Assembly (NCBI GenBank): GCA_013433145.1 | Contig: CM024188.1 | Span: 12,328,345-12,392,344, forward strand | Length of the DNA stretch: 64,000 nt | Reading direction: 5' to 3' | Source: Ascaris suum | Lineage: Eukaryota > Nematoda > Chromadorea > Rhabditida > Ascarididae | Shown: piece after piece, positions 48,508 through 59,348 of the stretch | How positions within the stretch are numbered: the stretch's first letter is position 1 | Layout: every line of letters starts with the position of its first letter | The notes under the pieces: model-generated | Told to the model about the DNA's origin: nothing | What the model saw: only the letters and a program-made list of their open reading frames with translations | Database searches by the model: none | Translations under genes and position numbers: made by a program

Positions 48508-51500
48508 ATGATGCATTTGAGGCCTTTTAAACATTTAAGAGATAACTGCGTCGTGCAGCTGTTTTTTTTTTTTTTTTGTTGCCTTGTGTCATTCTTAAGC
48601 AGGTCACTGAATTGGAAACTATAAATCGGTTTCATATAGAAATCAAGCGGCAAGCTTGATTCATTAGAATCAGATTTTTTAGAAAGCTGGAATTTTGGCT
48701 TAAGTACGAAGCAATTTTGATAAGATGTTGAGATCTTGCTTCAGCACTGTGTTTCTCCCCGCGGTGTCGACGAGCTTCTAGCGGCCCCCAACCTGTCTTT
48801 GTTCTCTTTAATTTTTTTCCCTTGCTGCTCTGCTTTTCATTTGTTGTTCTTATACATAAAGATGCCATTTTCCTACAAGTGCAGTAACCATATCTTGAAT
48901 TGCATGCGCTCTCATGTTTTTCGCTCATGTTTATTGTCTTATTGGGAGCAGTTCCATTTTTGTTTTTTACTGTAGGAAGTGAGAAGGTAAGAAAGAAAAG
49001 GGTGATGTTTGAAAAACTACCCTGATTAGGTAAGTTATCATTCACACAATTTGCCCATGATTGGACGCCGTGTGTATGCTTTATATCTTTGTATTTTCCT
49101 GCTGCGTGATGCGTCAAAAATGAAGAGATTATGTTTGTATGAGAACTCTGTTATTTATTTTTCTTTAAAGTTTTGTTTCTCAACAGGAAAAGTCATCTTG
49201 TCCCAGTTGTCGCATCACCTCTGCTTGTCTTGTGGGAGTAGTGTTTGATAATGAGGAATCCATTTTTCATCAAGCGCCGTATATACCGACCAATTTTTCT
49301 ATTATTTCTGGGTGTTACGTTGGTTTATGAAGAACATGTGCAGAGAAATTGGTTTGCACTCGGTCAGTAATTGCAGCTGTTACGTTTTGTTTGTGAAACT
49401 TCTTTTCTACCAAAATAAGTCGTCTTTAAATCACGGCATTCTTCGTGTAGTCCCTTCTTTCCTTTTGGACCAATGAGAATAACAATACGTTGTAGATGCT
49501 GTCATGAAAGCTTAAATATCTGCTGTTGGAAATGAGGACTGAACTCAGCGTTTGGGAGATTTCTGTGTTTTGTAAGACTGCGCTGCGAAATCTGACTTAG
49601 TCGGTGATTGGCCTACCAAAGATCCATGCATAACTGACTTATTCTTTTGGAACGATTGCAGCAGTGGAAAAGAAAACTAAGTTTTTCATTTCTTCTGCGT
49701 TGATAATGTTTGAAACAAGACGTAGAAACATCTGAGGGGTTGACGAGGCGACAGAGGAATGAGATAAGCTTCGATTTCGGTAAAGTGAACGAGCTGTAAG
49801 GGTAGGGAATATACAAGCCACAGTGAGTTGTAAAATAACCGTTTACTGGTTTGTATTTTAAAAAAAGCTTGTATTGCTATACAACACTTGCAATAAAGGA
49901 GGCACTGTGATGCGTCAGTTCTAGCGCTGTTCAGATGGGTTTGTGGCACAACGTTTACTTATTGGTTTTTTTTGCATATTAGTTTTTATGTGTTCAAGTA
50001 GTTAACTGGCTGTGTCGTTGTTACGTTAATGATAATTTAATAAGATCAGAATTGACGTATTTGCTGAAGAAATGAAGATGCTGATGCTCTGCCGAATGAT
50101 GGCTGATGCTGCTCGGAGACCAGCTTATCTGTTCGATGTCGTAGAGTTTTCAATGCCTGCAGCGGTTGAAGAAAATTGGCCTTGGTTTGAAGCCGTCTTT
50201 TTTCACAGTGCCATTCCGCTACTTGCACATTAAAGTACAGGTCTTTGGGTAGACAAAAATTGGCATCACGCCACAGATGACGCCATTCATTTTATATTGA
50301 TGACACGCGGCAAGAATGAGAAGCTGTTTTGTGTAGTGATCGTTGTTTTAGTTGACTTGTTCACTGACATGTTTTTTGTCAGAAAGTTATTAAACGATCC
50401 AGCATGTTATGCGTTCGAATAAAACTTCTTCGTACAACTCGCAATTGGTTTTTCAAGTTAAAACACAACGCTTATAAATTTCTCCTGGTCGAACAGCAAT
50501 GTGTAGATGGCGATCTTTGTGCAGAACGACGTTGCAGTGACCTTTAACATCAAAAAAAAAAAAAAAACAAAACCATCTTCCTTTGATATTGTCCTTAATT
50601 CGGGAGGAGATGAAGAGAGAATTTCTGTTGCCGGTATTGAAGTAAGGTGATTTCAATTTTTTGACGCCGGTGTAGATTTTGGCTGAAGAGCGTTCACGCC
50701 ATCGCCAGGTGTTGCATATCTGGACTTTCGCGCATACGCGAAAAATGACCACGTTTAGAAGCTCATGATGGGGACGACGTTTGAAGCTGCCTGAGTTCGG
50801 GCGCTAAAAAGTGATCGGAGTGTTGCCGGTCAAAAGAACAGAGATTATATACTTTCACTGAGTCTTTGCAACTATAAAGTATTCAGTGTAGTGAATGGTC
50901 CGGAGTCAACTATCGTCTCTTTTTTTCATTAGAGGTTGATCTGCTGCCATACAAAACACGTAGATGAGTTGAATTCCGTTGTGCACGCGGTGGGATAGTT
51001 TTAAGTCAGTGCTTCTTTCCAGCAGCGAAGCTCATAGAAAGATTGCGATGCGATGACGATGGGTACGAGTTGAGAGAAATGATTTCGCTGCAGACGGCCT
51101 AAAGTGGATGTCGATTTTTGTTGCAATTGCGGCAAAGGGAGTTGCACACAGTTATACCCTCGACAACGCGACCAGGTGTAGTCTCAAACACACTCAACGC
51201 CTGGCTGTCAGCAGCGAAGCGAACCTTTTATTCATTTACCTATCTCACTGAGATGCATTAGAATGGATAGCACAAGTGCAGCAAAGTTCACTTTTGAAGC
51301 GTGCGCTGGTACCGTGTTGAGATGTGTATCCTGCAGAGCTGTATCGTATCACGCAACTCACTCTTTCGGCGAAATTTCTTTCGCAGCAAGCAAAAATTGC
51401 AGTACTTCGGCGGCAAATGAGCATAAATGATCCGTAGTGAGTTCGAGGATGGAAGGGAAAGGAAAATAAAAGATTGGCGATGAGAAACGCAGCATCAGTG

Positions 51501-51765
51501 AGTTCTTTGCTTCTGTTCTGTACAGGGCAACACGCATGAAACGTCAGCTGTTCTCTCTAGCAGATAATAAGCCGGCAGCACATCTTTTGTTGCCTCTTCC
51601 ATATTCGGAGGCGATGTCGTTTCGGACCGAGGTGGCCGACTGGCGCTACCGACTGCAAAAGAATTGCTACGATCTCTGAAGCGTGTTTAGCTTTTTGTAG
51701 TAGTACGAAGCTTAAGTGAAGCCTGTAAGGTGTATGTTGCACTCTCCAAAGGCCTTATTTCATTT
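48508..51765. other. intergenic region downstream of Jagunal
   Basis: No exon was recognised. A 161-codon open frame at 48632-49117 on the - strand has no motif, no splice context and a composition like its surroundings. A - strand stretch near 50480-50750 is GC-richer and open but interrupted by a 15-nt A/T homopolymer; it might belong to the retroelement further right. No long terminal repeat could be recognised by eye. Confidence 0.45.
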
Positions 51766-53120
51766 CTATGAGCCTAGTTTTTCCGCGGTTTCGTTGTGTC
51801 GATGTGCTGCCATAGTCGCAAGTATGTTCTGTACGACGATCTCGTCGAGCGTCATCGCTGTTGATAGTGGAGGGTGCAGCTCCATGCAGGCGGCTCTCGT
51901 GACATTTTTGCATTGAACTGTATTCGGCGACATATGGCGCTGCTCGAAGATGGCTTTTTCATCATTCCAAACAGTGGTGTATGTAGGCATTTGCACAGCT
52001 CCAACTCCGGTGTCTGAATCCTAAATACGGCTGACAGAAGTATACTGATGAAAATAATTATGCTTCTTTGGCGATCCTGCGGTGCGTGCAAGCATTTTGT
52101 ACCGAAGTTTTGTAGCCGAGTTCGAATTGGTGATCGCTGGATTGGAAGGGAGGATGAGGGGGAACGGGGACATTTATTCCCACGATTAGTTAAACTGCGT
52201 AGCTGGTGATACTTCATGTCTTCCTCCTATTTTTGCATTCACAGTTCTTAGAATCGATTCGGACATTGAGCTCCTGTGTAGTTGCTACGGCTTTGCCCAT
52301 GTTCTCCCAGTGTGTTTTGTACACGAGGCTATAAGCCGCCTGAGGTTCGCGAGGCTTCAGCCGTCGCTGCTGACGTATATAAGGTGTGCTATTCATGACT
52401 GCTTCGAGCTCGACCAGCATTATTTCTGAATTCTTCAGAAAGTACTCTTCTTTCAAGTGATGAACGTATTGCGATTACGGTAATGCCAACAAGTCTTTTG
52501 TACACGTCTGAGCAGTGGGTTAAAAGACGTGATAAAGTAGGGGATTGCAGCGTCGACAGTTTGGTGCGCGAGGCGAAAGTTCGATGCGTTGTCCAAAGTG
52601 GTCAAAAGCAGCAAAACCAACTTAGCGATGAGTTGGCGCGGAATATTAATGAAGCCAGTACCTGACAAGCTGAACACCAAACACGCGATAGGCGTTGCTA
52701 AGCATGTGTAGTGTGCGATCTACTTTGCACTCTCTGAGCTCCAGCGGTCCGAAACAGTCTAATGCAGCTTTTTCTGAGGATCTTTGTGAAGACTGGAGGC
52801 GAATATCTGGCATGGAGCGAATTTTGTAATAATGCGAATTGCTTTGCCTTCAATTTTTTGCAAGCCATGCAATCCCTTCCGATAGTTTGCTTGACTATTG
52901 CGCTGCTTTGGGCTATCCATTTTCTGTGTTAAGTGCCAGAATGAACAGCTTATTGCTAAGCTTAAAAGGTTGGCAGCCTTGCAAAAGGATCCGACTGGGG
53001 CACAAGCACCGGATGCATCATTGAAACGGGTCCCCATTTTGGAATCGTCCCTTGCACCTCCAAAGGCCAGCGGCATCAATACAGGGATGGGAACCGCGGA
53101 TACTTTCTTCGACGTTGGAT
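51766..53120 (-). mobile_element. decayed BEL/Pao retrotransposon, integrase region of pol
   Basis: Reading leftwards on the - strand and allowing frame changes, the order of BEL/Pao pol is visible. First comes GLWRCKGRFQNGD (the segment before integrase, about 53050). Next is the zinc-finger part CMACKKLKAKQFAL (about 52860) and the start of the catalytic core DCFGPLEL (about 52750). Then comes MLVELEAVMNSTPYI (about 52420), matching the usual EIEAVLNSRPLTY-type stretch. These parts sit in different frames with stops between them, so the copy is dead. The pol reading continues rightwards into the left arm of the large palindrome, where only weaker traces are seen. Group assignment rests on motif order recalled from the family. 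Confidence 0.75.
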
Positions 53121-53553
53121 AGAGCACGTTGTTGACTTTCTTTATTAGAAGCACTTCTGCTACGCTTAATTCTTCGAAGAGAATGGTACTTTCATACCAG
53201 TGCGTTGCTTCCGTCGGCTGTGTAACAAATCGACCGCTTTTAGACCATTCTCTGAAGCTTAGCGAAACTTCCGTATCTCTCCGCGAGAAAAGGAACTATC
53301 TTCTTTTACATTTCGCCTGTCATCAAGCTGATGTTGACGTCTTTTTGATGTGGATTCCACGATGGTCAACTATCATGAGGTCGTTTCACAAATTTGAGAG
53401 CCTTTCACTTCAAAGTATGCTCCGGCAGTTGCTGTTGAGTGTAGCCTGTCGTGGTTAGATCGACAAGTTCCTATTTTGTGAGGACGTAATGGAATCTCTT
53501 GTCCTTGTACTGTCGAGTTTCTTCCAAGCAGCGGTTGTTAAACTTTTTGATGT

Positions 53554-55522
53554 CACGGTTATCCTCAGGCCCCGGTGTTGCTATTGGTCTTAACGATCTC
53601 TCTGCAATTCTGCTAGCGTTCCTTCTGTTGTTTGACAGGATTTTTACTCTTGTGTTTACTCGTTGCGCGTGTTGATTGATCCACCGGTTTACCCATGTGT
53701 TTTGGTTATGTTCAAGAAAATAAAGCAGCCTTTTTGCTCTTTGTCTTGCTAATTGCAGTTATTCATAGGATTCTGGACCGAAGAATTCTGAAGTGCTTCG
53801 TTCCTGAGGAAGTTGAGGTTGTGCCCTCATATTTATCAAGGTAGTACTGCTTGTTAAAAAAGACGAGGACAATTATGTGTTATTCCTCGCTCACTTTCTT
53901 CTACAGTGATTACACCATGTGGGTTTTGTTGAGCTGCTAGGAACAGTAGTGACTGTAGCAAATGAAAACTGGACGGAATGCTGCAGTAACCCTGATTTAT
54001 AATATTTACCTCTGGAACAGTTGATATTCCTTTTAAAATTGCAACATCTTCACAACTTTAATGTTACTTTCTATGAACACAAAAATATAGAATGAGCTAT
54101 TAATTCTCACTTCATCTCTCTTGTTTGACGTAATCGTCTGTGATTTAAGTAGGATGCGAGTGCATCGGAGGAACCGGAATAGCTGGGCTAAGCGTGATAA
54201 TTATGTGACCTAGTCACCGTCATCCCAACCCAGTGTCGTTTGTCCAGCACGGATCCACTCGTCCTCCACTAGATCATCGGACTTATATCAACAAAAGATT
54301 TTGCCAACAAAAACGAGAATTCAGCAATAGTGTTAACAGGAGTGCTTCCAGATTGAAGTTTATTCTAGTTACTTTGTTTGTTTCATGGAATCAAACCAAT
54401 TTCTTTTTTTTCCTTTTTTTTTTTTTGCAGAAATCTTACGTTTATGAGCGATTCAAGATTTTCTATGACGGCACTCGTCATATTCGAAAAGTCTTGTGCC
54501 TTGCAGAGACTCCAAAGTTAGGAGCGCCGTGCAAAAATCAGTCGAGAGCATTAATCTTCACTTCATTCGGGCGAGAACGAATAAGATTTGATGTTTCTCA
54601 ACGTCTCTGTCTCTATACTTATCAGAAAACATGGATGACGAAACAATAACTTCATGAAGCCTTCCGTTGCGCACCGTTATGAATGTTCTACAAAGGAAAG
54701 CAATTTGCTTCTTTCGCTCGCTGGTCTCGTTCGTGGCTGCTGCCTCTGGCTCCCGACAAAACAATTCTCATTCGATTCGGTTGAAACAATTCGAACAATC
54801 CTCTTCTTATCAGCGGCGACCTCTTTGTACCACCCCCACCAGGTGAGGACTTAGACATTACAGTCAGCAACACGTTTTCCTTCTATCGGCACATTTGCAA
54901 TGTCGTAAGTGAGGCCGGTGCAAGAACATCCATCACTTTGCGCGCTTTCAGTTCCAGAAACCTCTTCTTGCTCACAAGGCTGTTTATGGCTCATGTGGGA
55001 TTAGTTTTCGATTATACCTTCTAGGAATTATCAACACGGGATCCACATAACAATATCCATCATACGAACCTGATCGAGGGTGTCCAAAGACATTTCACTC
55101 TTCGCATATTGAGACGACGCTTTACAGCTCCCAAGGGTTTATAGAGTCCACATTCCATGCTAATCAACCCCTGAGCTTCATCGCTTTAGTTCTGATCTCT
55201 ACATGGTACACAGTACCTTAAACGGTCAAGTTGGGGTCCAGTTTGAAAAAGTCTTTCAATATACCACCAACAGCTTTCGCATCTTTCTGCTGATGCTCAT
55301 GAATTTATCGTTAACAGGTGCTGGCTAAACAAATACGAACACTTTCCTTCAAATAGAGCTAGGAAGGCAAGGAATCCACTCCCACGACAAGCGGTCGATG
55401 CTTCGTCACTGGCCACTTTTAGAAACCGATTAGCTTCTGGTTCATCAGTGTTATTCGGTTTTACATCACTGTTTAGGAAGTAGAGAAAACATTCAGTCTA
55501 TCTCTTTTACATATAATCAGCT
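53554..55522 (+). repeat. left arm of 2-kb inverted repeat (palindrome)
   Basis: This arm matches 55552-57520 as reverse complement with partner coordinates always summing to 111074, so there are no indels. By eye I found mismatched pairs only at 55169/55905, 55226/55848, 55414/55660 and 55425/55649, all in the inner 400 nt. A 29-nt unpaired centre (55523-55551) separates the arms. The left arm continues smoothly on its outer side into the BEL/Pao remnant, so it looks like the original copy. Confidence 0.97.
54734..55483 (+). mobile_element. CR1-like LINE fragment, 3' end of reverse transcriptase ORF (left arm)
   Basis: Translation with two stops and one frame change gives WLLPLAPDKTILIRFG, then DLDITVSNTFSFYRHI, LRAFSSRN, EGVQRHFTLRI, SSDLYMVHSTLNG and finally NPLPRQAVDASS with TFRNRL. 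This is the C-terminal order of CR1/Jockey-clade non-LTR reverse transcriptases: a DLGV-V-S-LSF-like strand, a RAF-SRN stretch, an E-VQR-FT helix, and the LP--VV-A closing segment. The fragment ends at a TAG (55481-55483), 39 nt before the palindrome centre. It is 5'-truncated, as LINE insertions often are, and is not functional. Confidence 0.8.
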
Positions 55523-55551
55523 CATCAGTCTATCCCTAAGCTCACTCCATC

Positions 55552-57520
55552 AGCTGATTATATGTAAAAGAGATAGACTGAATGTTTTCTCTACTTCCTA
55601 AACAGTGATGTAAAACCGAATAACACTGATGAACCAGAAGCTAATCGGCTTCTAAAAGTAGCCAGTGACGAAGCATCGACCGCTTGTCGTGGGAGTGGAT
55701 TCCTTGCCTTCCTAGCTCTATTTGAAGGAAAGTGTTCGTATTTGTTTAGCCAGCACCTGTTAACGATAAATTCATGAGCATCAGCAGAAAGATGCGAAAG
55801 CTGTTGGTGGTATATTGAAAGACTTTTTCAAACTGGACCCCAACTTGTCCGTTTAAGGTACTGTGTACCATGTAGAGATCAGAACTAAAGCGATGAAGCT
55901 CAGGAGTTGATTAGCATGGAATGTGGACTCTATAAACCCTTGGGAGCTGTAAAGCGTCGTCTCAATATGCGAAGAGTGAAATGTCTTTGGACACCCTCGA
56001 TCAGGTTCGTATGATGGATATTGTTATGTGGATCCCGTGTTGATAATTCCTAGAAGGTATAATCGAAAACTAATCCCACATGAGCCATAAACAGCCTTGT
56101 GAGCAAGAAGAGGTTTCTGGAACTGAAAGCGCGCAAAGTGATGGATGTTCTTGCACCGGCCTCACTTACGACATTGCAAATGTGCCGATAGAAGGAAAAC
56201 GTGTTGCTGACTGTAATGTCTAAGTCCTCACCTGGTGGGGGTGGTACAAAGAGGTCGCCGCTGATAAGAAGAGGATTGTTCGAATTGTTTCAACCGAATC
56301 GAATGAGAATTGTTTTGTCGGGAGCCAGAGGCAGCAGCCACGAACGAGACCAGCGAGCGAAAGAAGCAAATTGCTTTCCTTTGTAGAACATTCATAACGG
56401 TGCGCAACGGAAGGCTTCATGAAGTTATTGTTTCGTCATCCATGTTTTCTGATAAGTATAGAGACAGAGACGTTGAGAAACATCAAATCTTATTCGTTCT
56501 CGCCCGAATGAAGTGAAGATTAATGCTCTCGACTGATTTTTGCACGGCGCTCCTAACTTTGGAGTCTCTGCAAGGCACAAGACTTTTCGAATATGACGAG
56601 TGCCGTCATAGAAAATCTTGAATCGCTCATAAACGTAAGATTTCTGCAAAAAAAAAAAAAGGAAAAAAAAGAAATTGGTTTGATTCCATGAAACAAACAA
56701 AGTAACTAGAATAAACTTCAATCTGGAAGCACTCCTGTTAACACTATTGCTGAATTCTCGTTTTTGTTGGCAAAATCTTTTGTTGATATAAGTCCGATGA
56801 TCTAGTGGAGGACGAGTGGATCCGTGCTGGACAAACGACACTGGGTTGGGATGACGGTGACTAGGTCACATAATTATCACGCTTAGCCCAGCTATTCCGG
56901 TTCCTCCGATGCACTCGCATCCTACTTAAATCACAGACGATTACGTCAAACAAGAGAGATGAAGTGAGAATTAATAGCTCATTCTATATTTTTGTGTTCA
57001 TAGAAAGTAACATTAAAGTTGTGAAGATGTTGCAATTTTAAAAGGAATATCAACTGTTCCAGAGGTAAATATTATAAATCAGGGTTACTGCAGCATTCCG
57101 TCCAGTTTTCATTTGCTACAGTCACTACTGTTCCTAGCAGCTCAACAAAACCCACATGGTGTAATCACTGTAGAAGAAAGTGAGCGAGGAATAACACATA
57201 ATTGTCCTCGTCTTTTTTAACAAGCAGTACTACCTTGATAAATATGAGGGCACAACCTCAACTTCCTCAGGAACGAAGCACTTCAGAATTCTTCGGTCCA
57301 GAATCCTATGAATAACTGCAATTAGCAAGACAAAGAGCAAAAAGGCTGCTTTATTTTCTTGAACATAACCAAAACACATGGGTAAACCGGTGGATCAATC
57401 AACACGCGCAACGAGTAAACACAAGAGTAAAAATCCTGTCAAACAACAGAAGGAACGCTAGCAGAATTGCAGAGAGATCGTTAAGACCAATAGCAACACC
57501 GGGGCCTGAGGATAACCGTG
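55552..57520 (-). repeat. right arm of 2-kb inverted repeat (palindrome)
   Basis: Mirror copy of 53554-55522. At its outer end (57520/57521) the match stops abruptly, and the following sequence bears no relation to the BEL/Pao remnant that follows the left arm. This asymmetry suggests that the right arm arose by inverted copying of the left one, either in the genome or during library preparation or assembly. Confidence 0.97.
55591..56340 (-). mobile_element. CR1-like LINE fragment (right arm, mirror copy)
   Basis: Exact mirror of the LINE fragment at 54734-55483, with differences only at the few mismatched arm positions. The two LINE 3' ends face each other across the 29-nt centre, giving a tail-to-tail pair. 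Confidence 0.8.
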
Positions 57521-57907
57521 CTGCACAGTACCAAACTTCTGATCGATGTCAGCACTGCTGAGATTACAGACGCATCACGAAAGTTTCAGAGCTATTCATC
57601 AACAAATGCAATGCCAAAAGCAGCGATGAAATTTTCACTCATCACCATTAAGAGCAACAGGTCAACCTCCTTTGATCTTCTTTTCTTCAATATCGATCTC
57701 TCTTTCTCTCAGCGAATCATATTTAGAACCAGCCGTGAAAACCATTCTTTAAGGTTAACCCAATGAATTTTGTGGTATCGACCGAAAAATAAGATAAATA
57801 AACTTGATTAAAGCTACGTAGCACAAATTGCATTGGTGAATATCGACAATGATCCACACCCGCCGAGATGTAGATAATTTCCATAAGGAATTTAAGTGAC
57901 TGCGTTG
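57521..57907. other. short gap between palindrome and next exon
   Basis: No feature recognised. The + strand frame 57518-57766 begins inside the palindrome arm and has no motif. Confidence 0.4.
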
Positions 57908-58058
57908 TCAACCACCAAATTCGCATTCGCTGAGTCTCATTGCGAGATCGTCAGAATCGATACTGTCTTCGTCATTCCAATCCTTTAAATAAGACTGGCG
58001 TTCATAACAAGGGATAAACGAGGTTGATGAAGACCTTGATGAAGTATTATAACTAAGC
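57908..58058 (-). CDS. terminal exon of an unidentified gene
   Basis: On the - strand an acceptor GTATTTGGTTCAG is followed by one spare base and 49 codons up to TGA (57910-57908). The peptide is serine-rich, then acidic: YERQSYLKDWNDEDSIDSDD, ending in LSECEFGG. Exon-like composition and a good acceptor support it, but no upstream exon could be joined in phase and no family was recognised. It may be the 3' end of a host gene whose other exons lie between 58.1 and 59.3 kb or have been lost beside the palindrome. Confidence 0.4.
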
Positions 58059-59348
58059 CTGAACCAAATACGCAGAGAACAACCGAAACCGCGGCTTTGG
58101 GGCAAATATCATTGACTTAACCGGACTGGAGTCTACTTTTGAAACGGCTCGTGCTCGCCAGGAATGGATATCAACCTAGGTCCCCTCAAGTTCTGCAAAA
58201 AAAAAAGAACAAAAAGAAGCAGACTTTGACGTATTAACCGCATATCTGAGAAAAATTATAATCGCTACGAATATTCCAGCAGCAGCATATTTACTATCCC
58301 GCAACGGTGGCTCACAGGCTTGACGTTGTCAGACCACTCTCTTATATCCTATGTTTACTGAGCGAGTTCTTCTCTCCTCCACCAGCATCATAAAGCTTTC
58401 TATTTACATCAATGCAAAAAATTGCAACAACACTACGAATCCTCCTGCACACAGAACCTGGGGAATGGGGGAGGCAGAGGGAGGAGGGGGGTATATTCGG
58501 CACAAACAAATGATGGAGTGCAACGCCCTTCCCATTTCTCTTCCTCGCCACCACAAAAGAAACCATAGTCGCTATTTAGCGTTTTTATTGCGCAGAGTCG
58601 TCTTGGATGGATAGTATTCCGTTAGAATACCTTGAATGCAAACCCGAGGAACGGGAACGTTGAAAAAGTTGCCCATCGCACAGGGAAAGCTCTAAGCTAT
58701 AACTGCAGAACTATAAAGGGATAAGCCCTCTTAATATTTTCTGCAATATCATTAAAAATATAACCACCAGTCGCTCACGGTCGCAGTGCGAGCTGACAGT
58801 AAGAGAAGAGGTATGACTTCGCCTTGAAAGATGTATACTGGAGTATGCAACTGTGCTATTTGCTAATTCACGATGACTGTGTTTCGCCGTTGCAAAATGT
58901 TTTTGTAATGCAGGATGTCTGCAATTCACAGCTGTTAGATAGCTGCAGCATTTCGCGAGCAGATGGTCTGGAACCTCGGAACCCCAAAAACAGCAATATC
59001 GACACTTCAAGAATTTCCATCTCCTTTCTCTTCTTAGCTGAGGGGAGGGGTCCAGATGTTCGTCAGCCGAAACTAAAACCATTTCGATTCTTCGGCTAAT
59101 CACCGAAGCTCACCTCGAAGAATGCGTAGTGGAGCTGCAACAGATTCCTCGGGAATCGGAACTGCAGAAAACAGAAACAGGAACCTAACCTAGAGTTCCT
59201 AAGCTCTTCACATGCACATTTAAACTATGAATCCAGACTGCGAACTGTGAAAATCGCCGGATTTGAAGATCCTGAATTCGAGCGTAGCTGTAGTCATTCG
59301 TACTCATCTGTGACAGAAAACTGAACGTCAGATTACAAAAAGTAAAAA
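58059..59348. other. region without a recognised gene
   Basis: A 130-codon open frame on the - strand (59103-58711) contains a cysteine/histidine-rich part (KCRYCC, then DHLLAKCC and HPALQKHF) that faintly recalls retroelement gag zinc kn­uckles or reverse-transcriptase tails. Spacing does not fit a standard CCHC knuckle, so I do not assign it. Nothing else was seen. Confidence 0.35.

Noticed and set aside
48632..49117. 161-codon open frame on the - strand, the longest single frame in the window
   Set aside because: No family motif, no splice context, composition like surrounding non-coding DNA, and position just downstream of the Jagunal stop.
54233..54649. 138-codon open frame and its identical twin at 56425-56841
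   Set aside because: They are mirror copies inside the palindrome arms with no recognised motif, and include a poly-T run; not supported as a gene.
58711..59103. Cysteine/histidine-rich - strand frame resembling a retroelement zinc knuckle
   Set aside because: Cys/His spacing does not fit CCHC knuckles, and no adjoining gag or pol frame was found.
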